Shown here in pieces: positions 21,601 to 29,235 of a stretch of 64,000 bases of DNA. Origin of the DNA: Bacillus sp. FJAT-27264 (GTDB lineage Bacteria > Bacillota > Bacilli > Paenibacillales > Paenibacillaceae); NCBI RefSeq assembly GCF_001682855.1, contig NZ_MAQW01000023.1, forward strand, positions 452,338-516,337. The letters run 5' to 3'. Made by a program: the position numbers and the translations under genes. Each line of letters begins with the position of its first letter. Position 1 is the first letter of the stretch. The notes under the pieces are model-generated. The model was not told where the DNA came from, searched no databases, and worked only from the letters and a program-made list of their open reading frames with translations.

Positions 21601-22601
21601 TAGAAGGTGCTACTAGCGAATCAAACAAGGATGGTGTACTTCCAGAACTGGAGAGAGCTAACCATAGCGTAAGTAGAGATGCTGTTTTAGCTGAACTAGA
21701 GGGTGCTAGTAACAAATTAAGCAGAGATGGTGTACTTCCGGAATTGGAGAGAGCTAATCATAGCGTAAGTAGAGATGCTGTTTTACCTGAGCTAGAAGGT
21801 GCTACTAACGAATCAAGCAGGGATGGTAGTTTAAGTGAGACATTAAGTGCTCACCTTACAGACGGTGGCAAACCTACCACCATCCAGGAGACTGAACTTG
21901 CAGATTATAGCGACAGAGGCCACGTCATCCATGACACAAAGATTGAGTGGGCGAAACAGGAGCTTACTGAGGAAGCCTACCTACATGCTATAGAGAGGGC
22001 TTCTCAACAAGGATCTTCCACTGGCGTTATCCATGAAGGCGGAGCTGCTTATATTGATGACAGTAATAAAGTAGCCGTCATTGAAAGCGGTGATCTGGCT
22101 GACAGTACTGTGAGCAGGGAAGCCATGGTTCATGGTACACATACAGCAGAAAGTGGTCAGGAAAGTGATGCAGTTCTTTACAGAACCACGCAGGCAGACA
22201 ATGGTTCAGCAGATAATCATGCAGTTATAGATGAAACTGACGTGGCGGTTCGTAAGAAGAAACAGATTGTCACTAACATTGCGGACGACTCTGACGTAAC
22301 TAATAACAGAGAGCCAATGGAGACTTCGATAAGTAAACCGGAAGAAGCAAAGAGACCTAAAAAGGTCGTTGAGGTGAACACAGATAGTTCTGAGCACGCA
22401 AGAAGACCTATGAAACTCATCGTGACCTCTATTGATGGACCTGAGAGTGCAAAGCGGCCTAAACGTGAGATAGAGACAGTCATTGAGCAGATTGAGGGCG
22501 GCGTACTCAAGACTCCTGAAGAACCTAAGAAACCACGTATTTGGCTAATCATCGGTAAGATAGCATCATGGAGCATATGGAATTGGAAGAAAACAAGGTA
22601 G
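15639..22601 (+). CDS. Giant repeat fibre protein (2,320 residues)
   Basis: Start GTG 15639 (ATG 15642 next in frame) behind GGGAGGTGG. From about residue 1,022 to 2,065 the protein is an almost perfect 32-residue repeat, itself two 16-residue halves (GATTESSKDGVLPELE and RANHSVSRDAVLAEIE). The pattern is A-x4-S-K/R-D-G/A-V-L/I-P/A-E-L/I-E. The N-terminal thousand residues and the last 250 show worn versions of the same 16-residue rhythm, so nearly the whole protein is one periodic shaft. The spacing suits a beta-solenoid or trimeric fibre. The C-terminus ends with a short Trp-rich tail (IWLIIGKIASWSIWNW) that could anchor. Its place among tail genes suggests a long side fibre or whisker. Three long open frames on the reverse strand here are by-products of the repeat period. 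Confidence 0.78.
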   Translation: MMNGKKSYLISFTALFSKKGYEVTFGVEQIINSNNWYHLTAPVNSTYKTLIEDTMKGASKVPHSATGLFGKLTNADNVTEYEGVGIEIAIASIVSYLSDIHRYFSGDTVVMSRTDWQRTGRRLDNTIDVGLTPMESGRETADNGVIDDTEIGALYDVNIVIAEDNRVTMSLSSNTGTSNKLEHAAGNKTGTIIEIPEFFEFKLDAEEGRAILSSILRQLLEGEISLLSQADLNSQISDSIIDHNSIGSVVIKDSEEISNRYAEIVKNSSYERIENAGLSVKDSSVTKGVLADTEVHVSNHITISAERVEVIKEASVGGLTEAITDMVYNSNNHHMVESNSAGFEVDVHRLVSVDTSVLAGMEDTKIVDTVNDATIEQTHGGNLEGYFESSDMADFIKAESLISTSTYLSQETTVENYMEIDNEILIESEIVLLAVSQEYIHSDTIINITLQGTEMADLQQPIYDGKVDGTLTKVENRRDALLDEVIYYDIRIDSQPINLTAVDTYENTSQSNELISVEVKGKNGSIHSKTLAEGSHRTLSSVDETMAYDTTQFGILETIEQADSSSYADLTFSRGQVDTRQDAHFIAYTETDSFSGEIGRVDFIEWAKVEMDYDSYLVVKDTEASLTKNGLTVDHYSSAQISYEAKVSDIEWSTHFTKEAGEVRLTSAKNTADMMDGEVERTIIATPLRDYDAEVNHVVGATLINGDGADIQIITNSEVYVGGQPLIDLIIEAKNLTTCHDSEVEEFTEFLATEQVESEVQSFTAIEQMKSVITESPEILKAVRLLEIMYGSKAVDYIEAGMTKILQDSISGEFLMADLPLRTSAVIEQIKMAGAGVTTLGINQESSLASRSEGADVLQPQETALGGMYVEFRESVTEEFTDAQIYDFSRPMDIQEMSHAILGANNRIGQSHDLIEADNVAGMSGTRPQEFALVDMESEADGMNHEIEMADIQVERGGNSPEEIVTAKADRSFEGYETGTTLANMHRGMEGVIQKSAAGEISSNSEGTTDRTVTAASGSSSEGVLPELESATTESSKDGVLPELERANHSLTRDAVIAELESATTESSKDGVLPELERANHSVSRDAVLAELEGATTESSKDGVLPELERANHSVSRDAVIAELEGATTESSRDGVLPELERANHSVSRDAVLAEIEGATTESSKDGVLPELERANHSVSRDAVLAEIEGATTESSKDGVLPELERANHSVSRDAVLAELEGATTESSKDGVLPELERANHSVSRDAVIAELEGATTESSRDGVLPELERANHSVSRDAVLAEIEGATTESSKDGVLPELERANHSVSRDAVLAEIEGATTESSKDGVLPELERANHSVSRDAVLAELEDASTESSRDGVLPELERANHSVSRDAVLAEIEGATTESSKDGVLPELERANYRVSRDAVIAELESATTESSKDGVLPELERANHSVSRDAVLAEIEGATTESSKDGVLPELERANHSVSRDAVLAEIEGATTESSKDGVLPELERANHSVSRDAVLAEIEGATTESSKDGVLPELERANHSVSRDAVLAEIEGATTESSKDGVLPELERANHSVSRDAVLAEIEGATTESSKDGVLPELERANHSVSRDAVLAEIEGATTESSKDGVLPELERANHSVSRDAVLAEIEGATTESSKDGVLPELERANHSVSRDAVLAEIEGASNKLSRDGVLPELETANHSVSRDAVLPELEGATNESSKDGVLPELESANHRVSKDAVLAELEGATSESNKDGVLPELERANHSVSRDAVLAELEGATNESSKDGVLPELESANHRVSKDAVLAELEGATSESNKDGVLPELESANHRVSKDAVLAELEGATSESNKDGVLPELESANHRVSKDAVLAELEGATSESNKDGVLPELESANHRVSKDAVLAELEGATSESNKDGVLPELESANHRVSKDAVLAELEGATSESNKDGVLPELESANHRVSKDAVLAELEGATSESNKDGVLPELESANHRVSKDAVLAELEGATSESNKDGVLPELERANHSVSRDAVLAELEGASNKLSRDGVLPELERANHSVSRDAVLPELEGATNESSRDGSLSETLSAHLTDGGKPTTIQETELADYSDRGHVIHDTKIEWAKQELTEEAYLHAIERASQQGSSTGVIHEGGAAYIDDSNKVAVIESGDLADSTVSREAMVHGTHTAESGQESDAVLYRTTQADNGSADNHAVIDETDVAVRKKKQIVTNIADDSDVTNNREPMETSISKPEEAKRPKKVVEVNTDSSEHARRPMKLIVTSIDGPESAKRPKREIETVIEQIEGGVLKTPEEPKKPRIWLIIGKIASWSIWNWKKTR
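18702..21839 (+). repeat. Tandem 96-bp repeat array, 32 units in strict register
   Basis: The GVLPELE-coding segment recurs every 96 bases, from about 18750 to about 21726, without a single register slip. Two sequence classes exist. Class 1 (to about 20640) encodes ATTESSKD/RANHSVSRD. Class 2 (about 20760-21640) encodes ATSESNKD/SANHRVSKD, with consecutive units almost identical. Bases about 18822-19268 recur as 19206-19652, a 384-bp (four-unit) tandem duplication. Such arrays change length by recombination, so copy number may vary between isolates and short-read assemblies may be wrong here. Confidence 0.92.
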
Positions 22602-22610
22602 GTGAGATTA

Positions 22611-23693
22611 TTGGGGATTTATAAGAAGTGGGACGGACTAATCTTCGATGATCAGTTCAATAGCGGGAATATTCATTCTCGCTATACCCTTTCCCCGAGC
22701 GAATCCATTGTGATAGATGAAACGCTCGGTCAGGTAGTTATCCCGCATACCGAAAGTGATACATCGCTAATGTTTGACATTCCAGAAGAACAGACCGTAC
22801 TCATGGAGGTAACCGCCGATTACATACCTACAGAACTATTGGATGAGGGCGGTATTATCATCTGGCAAGATGGCTACCACAGGTTAGAGTTCTTGGAAAG
22901 TAAGGATACCACTGTACAGGAATACAGCCGTTGGAGAGCAATGAAGAAAGGTAACAAGTGGTCTTTCTTTGCGAACCGTGGTAATGGTTGGGAAATATTT
23001 GACACCGCACCATTGATGGCGGAGAAGATGGGTGTCGTCCTAAAGAACCGGATGGATGATGGTTTCCAGAACATTAACCTTGAGCGAATTGTTGTGTGTA
23101 AAAGCAACAAGTTTACGGTAGGTAATCTTCCAATGGGGTATTCTGTTTTCCTTTGTGACCCAGATGGTAACTCTATCGCCTCAGCAAAGGTAGAACCAAA
23201 CTGGACGGGGTGTGAGATCGAGCTCCCCTTCATGCCTTACAACGGAATTATTCGAGTTTACGATACACATGGAAACCTGCTATCTAGCCTTGGATCATTT
23301 GATATCTACGGCGGGGATGTGTACCTGTTCGGGACTGATATGCAGGTTGTCTGGAACGGTAAGGAACTGAATAAGGAGAAGGATACTTATTTAGGTACGA
23401 TGTATGACAATCAGATTCTAGTTCAAATGTCGCTAGTAAATCCGTCAGAAGAGAAGCCTGCATTTAATATCACACTAGGGATATTGAAATATATGGAGAC
23501 TTTTGGGTATGAGTGGGCCGACATATGCCATGATGATGGTAATAACATGCCAACCGGAGACTTCTCCAAACTGCTAGAGATGGGTGATCTTGATTCACTA
23601 GAGTCTAAGAAGTTCTGGATGAAGGTAGAGCGTACAGGTAATATGCTTAACATTAAGCCGTTGCACTTTATTTTAGACATAAACCATACGTAA
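22611..23693 (+). CDS. Tail accessory protein, unknown
   Basis: 360 residues from TTG 22611, spaced 5 bases from AGGTAGGTGAG; GTG 22602 directly after the previous stop is in frame but too close. Residues 1-170 read as a concanavalin-like or carbohydrate-binding beta sandwich (DDQFNSGN start; IIIWQDGYHRLEFL; RWRAMKKGNKWSFFANRGNG). The middle (170-240) is a small beta domain. The last 110 residues are of unknown fold. It follows the giant fibre directly, so it may attach to or cap it. No family is recognised with certainty. Confidence 0.6.
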   Translation: MGIYKKWDGLIFDDQFNSGNIHSRYTLSPSESIVIDETLGQVVIPHTESDTSLMFDIPEEQTVLMEVTADYIPTELLDEGGIIIWQDGYHRLEFLESKDTTVQEYSRWRAMKKGNKWSFFANRGNGWEIFDTAPLMAEKMGVVLKNRMDDGFQNINLERIVVCKSNKFTVGNLPMGYSVFLCDPDGNSIASAKVEPNWTGCEIELPFMPYNGIIRVYDTHGNLLSSLGSFDIYGGDVYLFGTDMQVVWNGKELNKEKDTYLGTMYDNQILVQMSLVNPSEEKPAFNITLGILKYMETFGYEWADICHDDGNNMPTGDFSKLLEMGDLDSLESKKFWMKVERTGNMLNIKPLHFILDINHT

Positions 23694-23707
23694 GGGGGTG
23701 AGTGTTG

Positions 23708-24541
23708 ATGGCAGGTACTAAAATGAACCTACGCCGCTATGGTGGCGGTATTACTCAGAATTGGGATGAACAAGAAATCATTGTAGACCAAGTGTACATC
23801 GACTCAGGTAGAGGGTTATACATCGCACTTGATTACGAGTATGCGATGGGTACAAGTCAGCTTGATGTGTATGTCAATGGCCAGCATTTGCTTGAAGGTG
23901 GTGGTTATGAGGAAGTAAACAATACCACAATCCGGTTGGACTTAGGTGTTTACGAAGGCGACACCCCACTGGCAGGAGAACCTGTTCAATTGCACGTAGG
24001 CGATGAAATCTATATCCGTAACTGGAAGCAGAGTGTGCGTGAAGGAACCGGTTCTATTGATGAACTCCGATTCAAGCAACTTGAGGATGAAGTCAGGGCG
24101 GCTAGGAAGTACAAGGATGGAGACCAGCCATACCCTAACCTTGACACTCGGCTTGATTCTATCGAGCGTAGGATGGAGACCAAGACTATGGTTTTTGTTC
24201 TGAGTAGGGTGTTTGATGGCATAGCAAAACTTAATATGCGATTCCCGTATGAGGGAGATATCATGGAGGTTTATGCTTCTGCTTCTAGTGTTGGGGCCGA
24301 TGACACTTCATTTCTAATAGAGAGATGCACGCAAGATAGTTACGATACTGGCTTGCCTGAGTGGGACACGGTAACAACTCTTGTAATTGATGCTAACGAA
24401 CACTCTAGCCGCACTTCAGATAGACCATACAGCGTACCTGTACCCCGTATTGCTAAGGATGAACATTTCCGAATTAACGTTGTAGAACGGGGTGAAGGTA
24501 TTGAAGGGGTTACCATAGAGTTAGTGGTAAAACTCAGGTAA
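23708..24541 (+). CDS. Tail protein with central coiled coil, unknown
   Basis: 277 residues from ATG 23708 behind GGGGGTG (23694-23700); upstream in-frame GTG 23702 and TTG 23705 are too near that site. An N-terminal beta domain (about 1-110) with the strand-turn pattern DVYVNGQHLLEGG is followed by a short coiled coil (about 115-160, IDELRFKQLEDEVRAARK and RLDSIERRMETK) and a C-terminal beta domain (165-277). This is the layout of small fibre or fibre-base subunits. Last gene before a gap holding a TATAATG box and a hairpin. Confidence 0.6.
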   Translation: MAGTKMNLRRYGGGITQNWDEQEIIVDQVYIDSGRGLYIALDYEYAMGTSQLDVYVNGQHLLEGGGYEEVNNTTIRLDLGVYEGDTPLAGEPVQLHVGDEIYIRNWKQSVREGTGSIDELRFKQLEDEVRAARKYKDGDQPYPNLDTRLDSIERRMETKTMVFVLSRVFDGIAKLNMRFPYEGDIMEVYASASSVGADDTSFLIERCTQDSYDTGLPEWDTVTTLVIDANEHSSRTSDRPYSVPVPRIAKDEHFRINVVERGEGIEGVTIELVVKLR

Positions 24542-24579
24542 ATATTACAAGGTCAAAATATTTTCTGGTTTTGCCAACC

Positions 24580-24586
24580 TATAATG
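24580..24586 (+). promoter_or_regulatory. TATAATG box upstream of 24637 gene
   Basis: TATAATG, 51 bases before the next start codon, with no recognisable -35. Candidate start of the transcript for the 24637 structural gene. Confidence 0.4.
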
Positions 24587-24589
24587 TAT

Positions 24590-24613
24590 ATGCAGTGTCA
24601 AGAGACACTGTAT
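24590..24613 (+). promoter_or_regulatory. 5' leader hairpin before 24637 gene
   Basis: A 10-bp stem (24590-24599 with 24604-24613, one G-T pair) with loop AAGA and no T-run after it. It sits between the TATAATG box and the ribosome-binding site AAAGAGGTG, so it is not a terminator. It may protect the 5' end of an abundant structural mRNA. A similar arrangement occurs at 59463. Confidence 0.5.
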
Positions 24614-24636
24614 GACTCAGAAAGAGGTGAAGACAT

Positions 24637-25875
24637 ATGGCAGGAACTAGAGGTTTAGCAAGATTCCGTGGTGAGCAGTTGAACAACAAACTGATGCGGA
24701 ATACTCACTTTGATGAACAAAACAAAATCAATGAGAAATATCTTGACATTGATTTCCATGCACACCGTGAGACTCTTGAGGATACGAAGATTGACGTGTT
24801 CGTTCAGAAGAATGATGTAAGTGTCGGTGCGGGGGAGAACTCCATTGAGATTACCGACCACATTCTAAACGTCAATGAAGCCGTTGACTCCAATACTGAA
24901 GGTACGGTACTTGGCGTTGAATTGCAATTACGTAAGAATGGCACTTCTGATTTCCCATTCATCGATCCTGACGGAGATAGAGTTTACGGTAAGGTGCGTA
25001 AGGAAGCTGATAAGTTCTACCTGGATTTCTACAGCTTGGAAGGTAACCCTGAAGTAGAGACAGCTTATACGTTCGTTGACGCTGTTACTCTTGACTACAA
25101 GTACATCACACGCACCAACCTGTCCGTAATCCCTGTAGATGCAATCGTTTCCGGTGGCGCAGGTCTCGTAGCAGATGCAGTCGATGCTAAAGCCTACATG
25201 AACCTTAATCAGTTGATGAAGGATATTTACGGCAGTGGCGGTACGCTGGATAATGACGGCAATGCCAATCTTGCAGTTGACGTATTGACACAGATCGCCA
25301 ATGAGATTCAGGCACGTACTGAGGCGGATACTTTAATCCGTAATGACCTGGTTTCCACTGCGGCTAATAAGGGTGCTAGTCTCGTAGGGGTTGTTGTAGA
25401 CCCTAACTACACTGGTCTAACTGTACAGGCTGTCCTGTCAGATTTGGCAAAGCGTGTAGTAGAGCTTGAAGCACTAACTGCGGGTATTGCTGAACGTGAC
25501 GCTGACTCTGCCAACGGGTATTTCAAAGCAGGGGACTTCGGTACTGCTGAGGGACGTATTGTTGACCTTGAGACAGTTGCTGATGCTGAGTTTAAGGCGC
25601 AGAGCGACCGATTGGACAAGCTTGAGACCGAAGACGAAGAGGAAGTATTTGAAGCTGCCGGCGGTGAGACAGAGTACGTCCTTGTAAAAGGAGTAGCTAA
25701 AGCTAAGACAGTCTTGCTATCCGTCAATGGTCAGCTGCAAGCGCCTGGCATTAATTTCGACTACAAGACTGATTTGAGCGGCAACGTAACCGGTTTTGAC
25801 TTCGCACCTGAAGCACTTAAGGTGACTGAGGGAATTCCTGACGTAGTGTTCGTGAAGTACAAGAAAGTCCAGTAG
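24637..25875 (+). CDS. Structural protein, unknown, with C-terminal beta module
   Basis: 412 residues behind AGAAAGAGGTG. A beta-rich N-terminal half (to about 180) is followed by an Ala/Glu/Leu-rich helical segment with coiled-coil character (about 185-330). The last 80 residues form a module (YVLVKG, VLLSVNGQLQAPGINFDY, VVFVKYKK) like those inserted three times in the 13793 gene. It has its own TATAATG box and leader hairpin upstream and a strong terminator downstream, so it is a single-gene unit, as expected of a highly expressed virion protein. It may be a fibre-base or collar subunit. Confidence 0.62.
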   Translation: MAGTRGLARFRGEQLNNKLMRNTHFDEQNKINEKYLDIDFHAHRETLEDTKIDVFVQKNDVSVGAGENSIEITDHILNVNEAVDSNTEGTVLGVELQLRKNGTSDFPFIDPDGDRVYGKVRKEADKFYLDFYSLEGNPEVETAYTFVDAVTLDYKYITRTNLSVIPVDAIVSGGAGLVADAVDAKAYMNLNQLMKDIYGSGGTLDNDGNANLAVDVLTQIANEIQARTEADTLIRNDLVSTAANKGASLVGVVVDPNYTGLTVQAVLSDLAKRVVELEALTAGIAERDADSANGYFKAGDFGTAEGRIVDLETVADAEFKAQSDRLDKLETEDEEEVFEAAGGETEYVLVKGVAKAKTVLLSVNGQLQAPGINFDYKTDLSGNVTGFDFAPEALKVTEGIPDVVFVKYKKVQ

Positions 25876-25883
25876 TACAGATT

Positions 25884-25909
25884 GACCCCTTAAGAAGGGG
25901 TCTTTTTTT
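25884..25909 (+). terminator. Strong intrinsic terminator
   Basis: A perfect 8-bp stem (25884-25891 with 25895-25902), 3-base loop, then seven T. Confidence 0.88.
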
Positions 25910-25952
25910 ATTGCTATTACGACACAAATGTTAAGGATTCACCCTGCTATCT

Positions 25953-25999
25953 TATATTGACTTTAGCAATGAGATAATAGTCAAGAGGTAACTCTTGCT
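25953..25999 (+). promoter_or_regulatory. Candidate promoter and inverted repeat before 26020 gene
   Basis: TATATTG at 25953-25959 is a variant of the TATAATG box, with GTTAAG 17 bases upstream. Just downstream TTGACT and AGTCAA form an inverted repeat about 17 bases apart, flanking GATAAT. Either a promoter with an overlapping control site or two start points. Confidence 0.3.
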
Positions 26000-26019
26000 A
26001 TAAATAAGGAGGTAATTTA

Positions 26020-26493
26020 ATGCCCGCACCATTAGTTTCTTGGTATACCGCAGATAACTCTTCACAGGTAACACAGTGGGATATTGGTACAGTTGACGCA
26101 GGTTCACTGTCCCCTACATTTACTGTATTGATTTGGAATAACCGTGGCGGTGCAACCGCCGTTTCGGACATGCAGAACTGCACGATTACAACCAAGGATA
26201 GTTCCGGTGGTAACACAGGTGAACTTGTAACAAACACTTGGATTGAAGTTAAGGTGGAGTCGCTGTCTGAATCTACATTTACAGCGATCGGTGGTACTGT
26301 GACTAAAGATATTCGTGCATCCAAAGCTGATACACCTTCTAAAACAATTAAAGGGGCAGCTAATGACGGTAACATTAACACAGCTAACACTACTGCAAAT
26401 ATGAGTAAAGTTACGCTGCGTGCAAACGTACCACCAACAGCTACAGCAGGTCTGGTAACATTCCTGACCCGTGTTTCCTACCAGTACGTGTAA
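26020..26493 (+). CDS. Small beta-sandwich virion protein, possible free form of the adhesin dock domain
   Basis: 157 residues behind AAGGAGG. All-beta composition, rich in Thr, Ser and Val, no cysteine cluster, no membrane segment. The start (WDIGTVDAGSLSPTFTVLIWNN) has the rhythm of the C-terminal domains of the four adhesin-like proteins downstream (LDFGTIVAG then VYVKNTLGY). I read it as a stand-alone relative of that domain, perhaps the ring or stalk subunit they attach to. It could equally be a capsid or tail-tube decoration protein. Confidence 0.55.
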   Translation: MPAPLVSWYTADNSSQVTQWDIGTVDAGSLSPTFTVLIWNNRGGATAVSDMQNCTITTKDSSGGNTGELVTNTWIEVKVESLSESTFTAIGGTVTKDIRASKADTPSKTIKGAANDGNINTANTTANMSKVTLRANVPPTATAGLVTFLTRVSYQYV

Positions 26494-26526
26494 AAAATAA
26501 CTTCAATACAATGAAGGGGAAATTAT

Positions 26527-27132
26527 ATGCTTTCAATTTTCAATAACCATAGTGGAATATCCCCTGTGGCTCAAGACTTCATTTGGTTGGGTGAGTACTA
26601 TGACGGTACTTACCTTTCCGAATTTGATCTTACTACCGGAACAGAGAACAGCTTTTACAGCATTAACAAAAGTAAATTGATTCGGTTCGGAATCCTGGGA
26701 CATAATTATAAACTGTTCTTTGAGCACGATGGTGTTTTCAATCTCAACGGGGCAGGTATCGAAGTCGTTTATAGACACGGTGAGAAAGAATATAACCTAA
26801 CTGGTCATAGCGGAAAGTTCAGTGATATCATCACCTACAAGGATGCAGAGTCAACTGTAAACTTGGCAGGTGGGGGTGGGCTAACCAACACGGTTATCAA
26901 CCAGTACAACTTTGGATACAAGTCAGTCATCGAATTAGATGGAGTGACATTCCAGTTTAAGGCTACATGCAAAATTCCTTTTGGACAAGCAATGTACATG
27001 AACTTCTGGCTAGTAGCTGACAAGAAACTAGACGGGGTGCTAGTTATCAAAAAGAACAACCGCATCGTTGAGGAAATCAATGCTCCACTGAGAAAAGGCG
27101 TGGGCGGAGAAGTTAATTTCGGGCTGTCTTGA
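26527..27132 (+). CDS. Structural protein of unknown function
   Basis: 201 residues behind GAAGGGGAA. Beta-rich with several aromatic strands (YKLFFEHDGVFNL, VTFQFKATC, MNFWLVADKKL), no recognised motif. It lies between the small beta-sandwich gene and the adhesin series, so a baseplate role is inferred. A hairpin and T-run overlap its stop codon. Confidence 0.55.
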   Translation: MLSIFNNHSGISPVAQDFIWLGEYYDGTYLSEFDLTTGTENSFYSINKSKLIRFGILGHNYKLFFEHDGVFNLNGAGIEVVYRHGEKEYNLTGHSGKFSDIITYKDAESTVNLAGGGGLTNTVINQYNFGYKSVIELDGVTFQFKATCKIPFGQAMYMNFWLVADKKLDGVLVIKKNNRIVEEINAPLRKGVGGEVNFGLS

Positions 27133-27150
27133 ATCTAAGACAGTCCTTTT
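27122..27150 (+). terminator. Weak intrinsic terminator
   Basis: A 9-bp stem (27122-27130 with 27137-27145, one G-T pair), 6-base loop, then CCTTTTCT. It overlaps the stop codon of the 26527 gene and lies just before the next ribosome-binding site. Likely partial termination. Confidence 0.5.
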
Positions 27151-27170
27151 CTATATAAGGAGGATTGGCT

Positions 27171-29225
27171 ATGCCATTTAAAATGGGAGACTTAAACTTT
27201 ACAGGTCAAGCATCTACACTTACCACAAGTTCGAGTGGAAGCACTATTGGAGATGTTATGGTAGGCGATAAGTACATTTATGTAGTTCACCGATCCTTAG
27301 ATACAATAGGTGTTTACAATAAGAATGATGACGGTACTATAGGTACGTATGTGCGGAATGTTAACTGGTACGCTAATGACAACGTGATATCTTACATTTG
27401 CTTGTCTAATAGCTCTGTACCCTATTCCTATGCCGTTTACACTGAAAATGAACAAGACTATTTAATTGGGTGGTCTAGTAGCCACAACGCGTTGTTTGGA
27501 TGGACGATTAGTAAGACCAATCAAGCACTATCGGATCGTCGTATGTATAGTGTCTGTGATAGAACTAATGCAGCATATAGCCGTGGAGGTTGGGACGGTG
27601 GGCAATACATTTACTTTTGGAACAGGGCTAATATGGGGCTGTATAGATGGGATTTAAGGGAAAAGACTAAGGCAATGGACCTCATGTGTATTATAGCAAG
27701 TAACGGTCTATCATTGGACTCAAGTTACACTGGAAGTGGTCTGCTAGTAACCAATAACAAGGCATATTGGGGATCTGGATCAAATGAATCCGATGGGTTA
27801 TTGGGTTGCTTTAATGCAAATACAGGTGCTGTTATTCAAGGGGTAATGCGACAAGGTAACCTAGGATCCTTCGGAGTGACTCCGATTAGCGGCGACGCAG
27901 GGTGTATTCAAATGAACCCTACAAACCGTGGTCTTGCCTACTATTTTACAGCGGGCAATGTCATAAAGACACTATTTCAATCCACTGTAGTAGCCACCAA
28001 CATAAACATTGAAACTATACAACATGGGTTGGATATACCCCTTTCATTTGATCTTGTGCAAGAGAGTGGAGCGTTATCATCATCTTCTGCAAGTTGGAGA
28101 GTGGAGGTCAATGGGGTAATAGTAAAAGACTACGCAACTTTACTACCACTTCCTGTGACTAATCTTAGTATAGTGCTACCCAACTCTATGTTTAAAATAG
28201 GCGCTAACGTTGTGACAATATCCTCTAAGGATAACTATGGGGCTGTATCACAGAAGATTATTGAAGTGACGATTACAAACAATCAGCCAGTGATCGTAAC
28301 TTCAGTGAGTAAGTCTACTATACATGATGAAAAAACCATCTTTGAAGCCAACGTTACCGATGAAGTAACTGACCTAATGACGTATCGAATCCTGGTGAAC
28401 GATGTAGTTTATAGTGATTGGACTGTATCTGGATACACGTCACCACTGGTAGTAAGACGGGCATTTCGGGCAGATGAACTGAGGATAGGTCGCAACGAAA
28501 TTTCTATTGAAGTCAAGGATAACTTTAAGACTAACACTTCATCTGTAATAGGTACTAGTGTAGTTACAAAGGTTAACTCAGCGCCTACAGCTACAGCGAT
28601 GCTAAAGGGAAGCACTCTCACAATGACATTTGATGACGCTGACGGTGATGACATACGGTATCGAGTCCTTTTGAATGGTGAGCAGATTTTACCAGAGTCT
28701 GGATTCTCAATCGCTTTCCATTCACCACTGACAACAACCTACACGCTACCTAGAAAAAAGGTCAGAACTAACCAGCCTAATGCTATAACAGTAGAGGTTA
28801 TTGATACGGCGGGTGACACAGGGACGTGGACTTTCAATGGTGTGCTTGGTTACAGCGGTCTGATGTTCAAGGACACTAAAAGCGAATATTACACCACTGA
28901 CGTAGGCGTCCTTTTGAAGTATCTTGACGTAGGCGTTCTTTATGCAAGGGAGCAGTCCGGTATCTTCGAAGTAGGGATGGAGAACACTCTAGGATACCCT
29001 GTGAAGAATGTGAAATTATCTGTAATCCAAGGAGACCTTGATCCTATTACAGAGAAGGTCGAAATCTGTAATACCAACGCACCTTTTATACCGCAGAGTG
29101 AGTTCATTTACCCTGAAGTTTTCAATACAGGCGACTCATTTAAATTCTATTTGAGATTGTCACTAAACAATGATGCTGTGGGCGGCGGCGTATTCAAAAT
29201 CAAAGTGACAGGTGACGCACTTTAG
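27171..29225 (+). CDS. Adhesin-like tail protein 1: propeller-like head, Ig-like stalk, shared dock
   Basis: 684 residues from ATG 27171, 7 bases after AAGGAGG (TTG 27165 in frame is too close). Residues 1-280 are a beta-rich head with repeated aromatic blades (IYVVHRSLDTIGVYNK, YIYFWNRANMGLYRWDL), suggesting a beta-propeller. Residues about 285-560 are three Ig-like stalk domains; the last contains DADGDDIRYRVLLNGEQ, a motif repeated in the next two proteins. Residues about 560-684 are the dock domain (GLMFKDTKSEYYTTDVG, LKYLDVG, MENTLGYPV). The dock is shared with 29236 and 30883 and more distantly with 33268. I infer host-surface recognition; no enzyme motif is visible. Confidence 0.68.
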   Translation: MPFKMGDLNFTGQASTLTTSSSGSTIGDVMVGDKYIYVVHRSLDTIGVYNKNDDGTIGTYVRNVNWYANDNVISYICLSNSSVPYSYAVYTENEQDYLIGWSSSHNALFGWTISKTNQALSDRRMYSVCDRTNAAYSRGGWDGGQYIYFWNRANMGLYRWDLREKTKAMDLMCIIASNGLSLDSSYTGSGLLVTNNKAYWGSGSNESDGLLGCFNANTGAVIQGVMRQGNLGSFGVTPISGDAGCIQMNPTNRGLAYYFTAGNVIKTLFQSTVVATNINIETIQHGLDIPLSFDLVQESGALSSSSASWRVEVNGVIVKDYATLLPLPVTNLSIVLPNSMFKIGANVVTISSKDNYGAVSQKIIEVTITNNQPVIVTSVSKSTIHDEKTIFEANVTDEVTDLMTYRILVNDVVYSDWTVSGYTSPLVVRRAFRADELRIGRNEISIEVKDNFKTNTSSVIGTSVVTKVNSAPTATAMLKGSTLTMTFDDADGDDIRYRVLLNGEQILPESGFSIAFHSPLTTTYTLPRKKVRTNQPNAITVEVIDTAGDTGTWTFNGVLGYSGLMFKDTKSEYYTTDVGVLLKYLDVGVLYAREQSGIFEVGMENTLGYPVKNVKLSVIQGDLDPITEKVEICNTNAPFIPQSEFIYPEVFNTGDSFKFYLRLSLNNDAVGGGVFKIKVTGDAL

Positions 29226-29235
29226 GAGGTGGAAC

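Noticed and set aside
18617..21715. Three long open frames on the reverse strand (395, 244 and 337 codons) of serine/leucine-rich repeats
   Set aside because: They mirror the 96-bp array of the fibre gene; a 96-base period without stops keeps the complementary frame open by itself. No ribosome-binding site or independent codon pattern.
18702..21839. CRISPR-like look of a regular direct repeat array
   Set aside because: Units are contiguous and coding with no unique spacers; the 96-bp period is an exact multiple of three within one frame.
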